DNA from: Saprospiraceae bacterium
Lineage (GTDB): Bacteria; Bacteroidota; Bacteroidia; Chitinophagales; Saprospiraceae
DNA length: 6,733 bases
Assembly (NCBI GenBank): GCA_013001805.1
Contig: JABDLW010000403.1
Span: 1-6,733, forward strand
Direction: 5' to 3'
Shown here: in pieces, positions 6,378 through 6,733 of the stretch
How the letters are laid out: the number at the start of each line of letters is the position of its first letter
Numbering within the stretch: position 1 is the first letter of the stretch
Position numbers and translations under genes: made by a program
Notes under the pieces: generated by a model
What the model was told of the DNA's origin: nothing
The model's database searches: none
The model's input: only the letters and a program-made list of their open reading frames with translations

Positions 6378-6733
6378 TTAGGTTACTGCTTTTCTATAGT
6401 TCCAGACGGCCAGTACATTAAAGAATACTGCAAAACCAACGGTCACCATAAGGTCGAACCTTAAATCCCACAATGAACTTCCCATGAGATAAATGGAACG
6501 AATGCCTTTAATGAAGTACGTCGGAGGATTAAACCAAGCAATCCATTTGGCCCATTCAGGCATACTTTCAATAGGTGTCAGCAACCCACCCATAAGGATA
6601 AAGATCATCATAAAGAAAAAAGAGATTAGCGTCGCTTGCTGTTGGGAATCACTTAATGTGCTGATCAACAATCCAATTCCCAGCACTGCTAAAAGATAAA
6701 TAGCAGCAAAGCCCCAGATGGCAAGGACACTTC
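6378..6733 (-). CDS. ABC-2 type transporter permease, C-terminal part (5' end outside window)
   Basis: The C-terminal 117 residues of an integral membrane permease are visible; the frame is open to the window edge. It shows the classic ABC-2 family end: a membrane helix with LGIGLLISTLSDSQQQA, a second helix (ISFFFMMIFILMGGLLTPIE), the re-entrant/amphipathic motif SMPEWAKWIAWFNPPTYFIK with the conserved MPEW and NPPTYF, GIRSIYLMGSSLWDL, and a last helix (DLMVTVGFAVFFNVLAVW) ending RKAVT. This matches YhhJ/YbhR-like exporters of drugs, or of unknown substrates. The partner ATPase and any membrane-fusion or TolC-like genes would lie outside the window to the right. The substrate cannot be inferred. 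Confidence 0.9.
   Translation of the reverse strand, partial: SVLAIWGFAAIYLLAVLGIGLLISTLSDSQQQATLISFFFMMIFILMGGLLTPIESMPEWAKWIAWFNPPTYFIKGIRSIYLMGSSLWDLRFDLMVTVGFAVFFNVLAVWNYRKAVT

Noticed and set aside
6113..6421. 102-codon plus-strand frame in the gap between the permease and AraC genes
   Set aside because: It starts with TTG, overlaps the 3' end of the permease gene in antisense, has no recognisable motif, and a second plus frame is equally open over the same stretch, which points to low stop density rather than coding. A homology search finding relatives would change this.

Overview
The window looks like chromosomal DNA from a Bacteroidota bacterium. The strongest marker is the type IX secretion (T9SS) C-terminal sorting domain on the GH16 glycanase. 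A periplasmic-TPR HisKA_2 histidine kinase, an AraC-type regulator with a C-terminal membrane helix, the absence of Shine-Dalgarno sequences, and a moderately AT-rich composition all agree. The AraC-plus-membrane-helix layout recalls regulators I associate with Saprospiria and Cytophagia, but the class cannot be fixed from this window.

Layout, left to right: (1) minus strand, the first 62 codons of a putative envelope lipoprotein or secreted protein cut by the window edge; (2) minus strand, a stand-alone GyrI-like (SbmC/Rob effector-binding) domain protein; (3) a 275-bp divergent intergenic region; (4) plus strand, a 599-aa sensor kinase with signal peptide, TPR region, coiled coil, membrane helix, HisKA_2 and HATPase domains; (5) a 309-bp gap with a GC-rich, highly self-complementary block and, just before the next gene, a perfect 9-bp inverted repeat; (6) plus strand, a 606-aa secreted GH16 family beta-glucanase (laminarinase type) with two accessory modules and a T9SS tail; (7) a 578-bp gap with a strong 10-bp hairpin and no convincing gene; (8) minus strand, a 156-aa AraC-type DNA-binding protein ending in a membrane helix; (9) a 316-bp gap; (10) minus strand, the C-terminal 117 residues of an ABC-2 type permease running off the right edge.

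There is no complete polysaccharide utilisation locus: no SusC/SusD pair flanks the GH16 gene. The sensor kinase has no response regulator beside it. The kinase and glycanase share a strand but are separated by 309 bp of structured DNA, so a functional link is only a hypothesis. I found no CRISPR array, tRNA, rRNA, transposase or phage gene. No clearly new multi-gene system is visible. The items most worth a second look are the tail-anchored AraC stub, the GC-rich structured block behind the kinase, the inverted repeat before the GH16 gene, and the accessory module of the glycanase.
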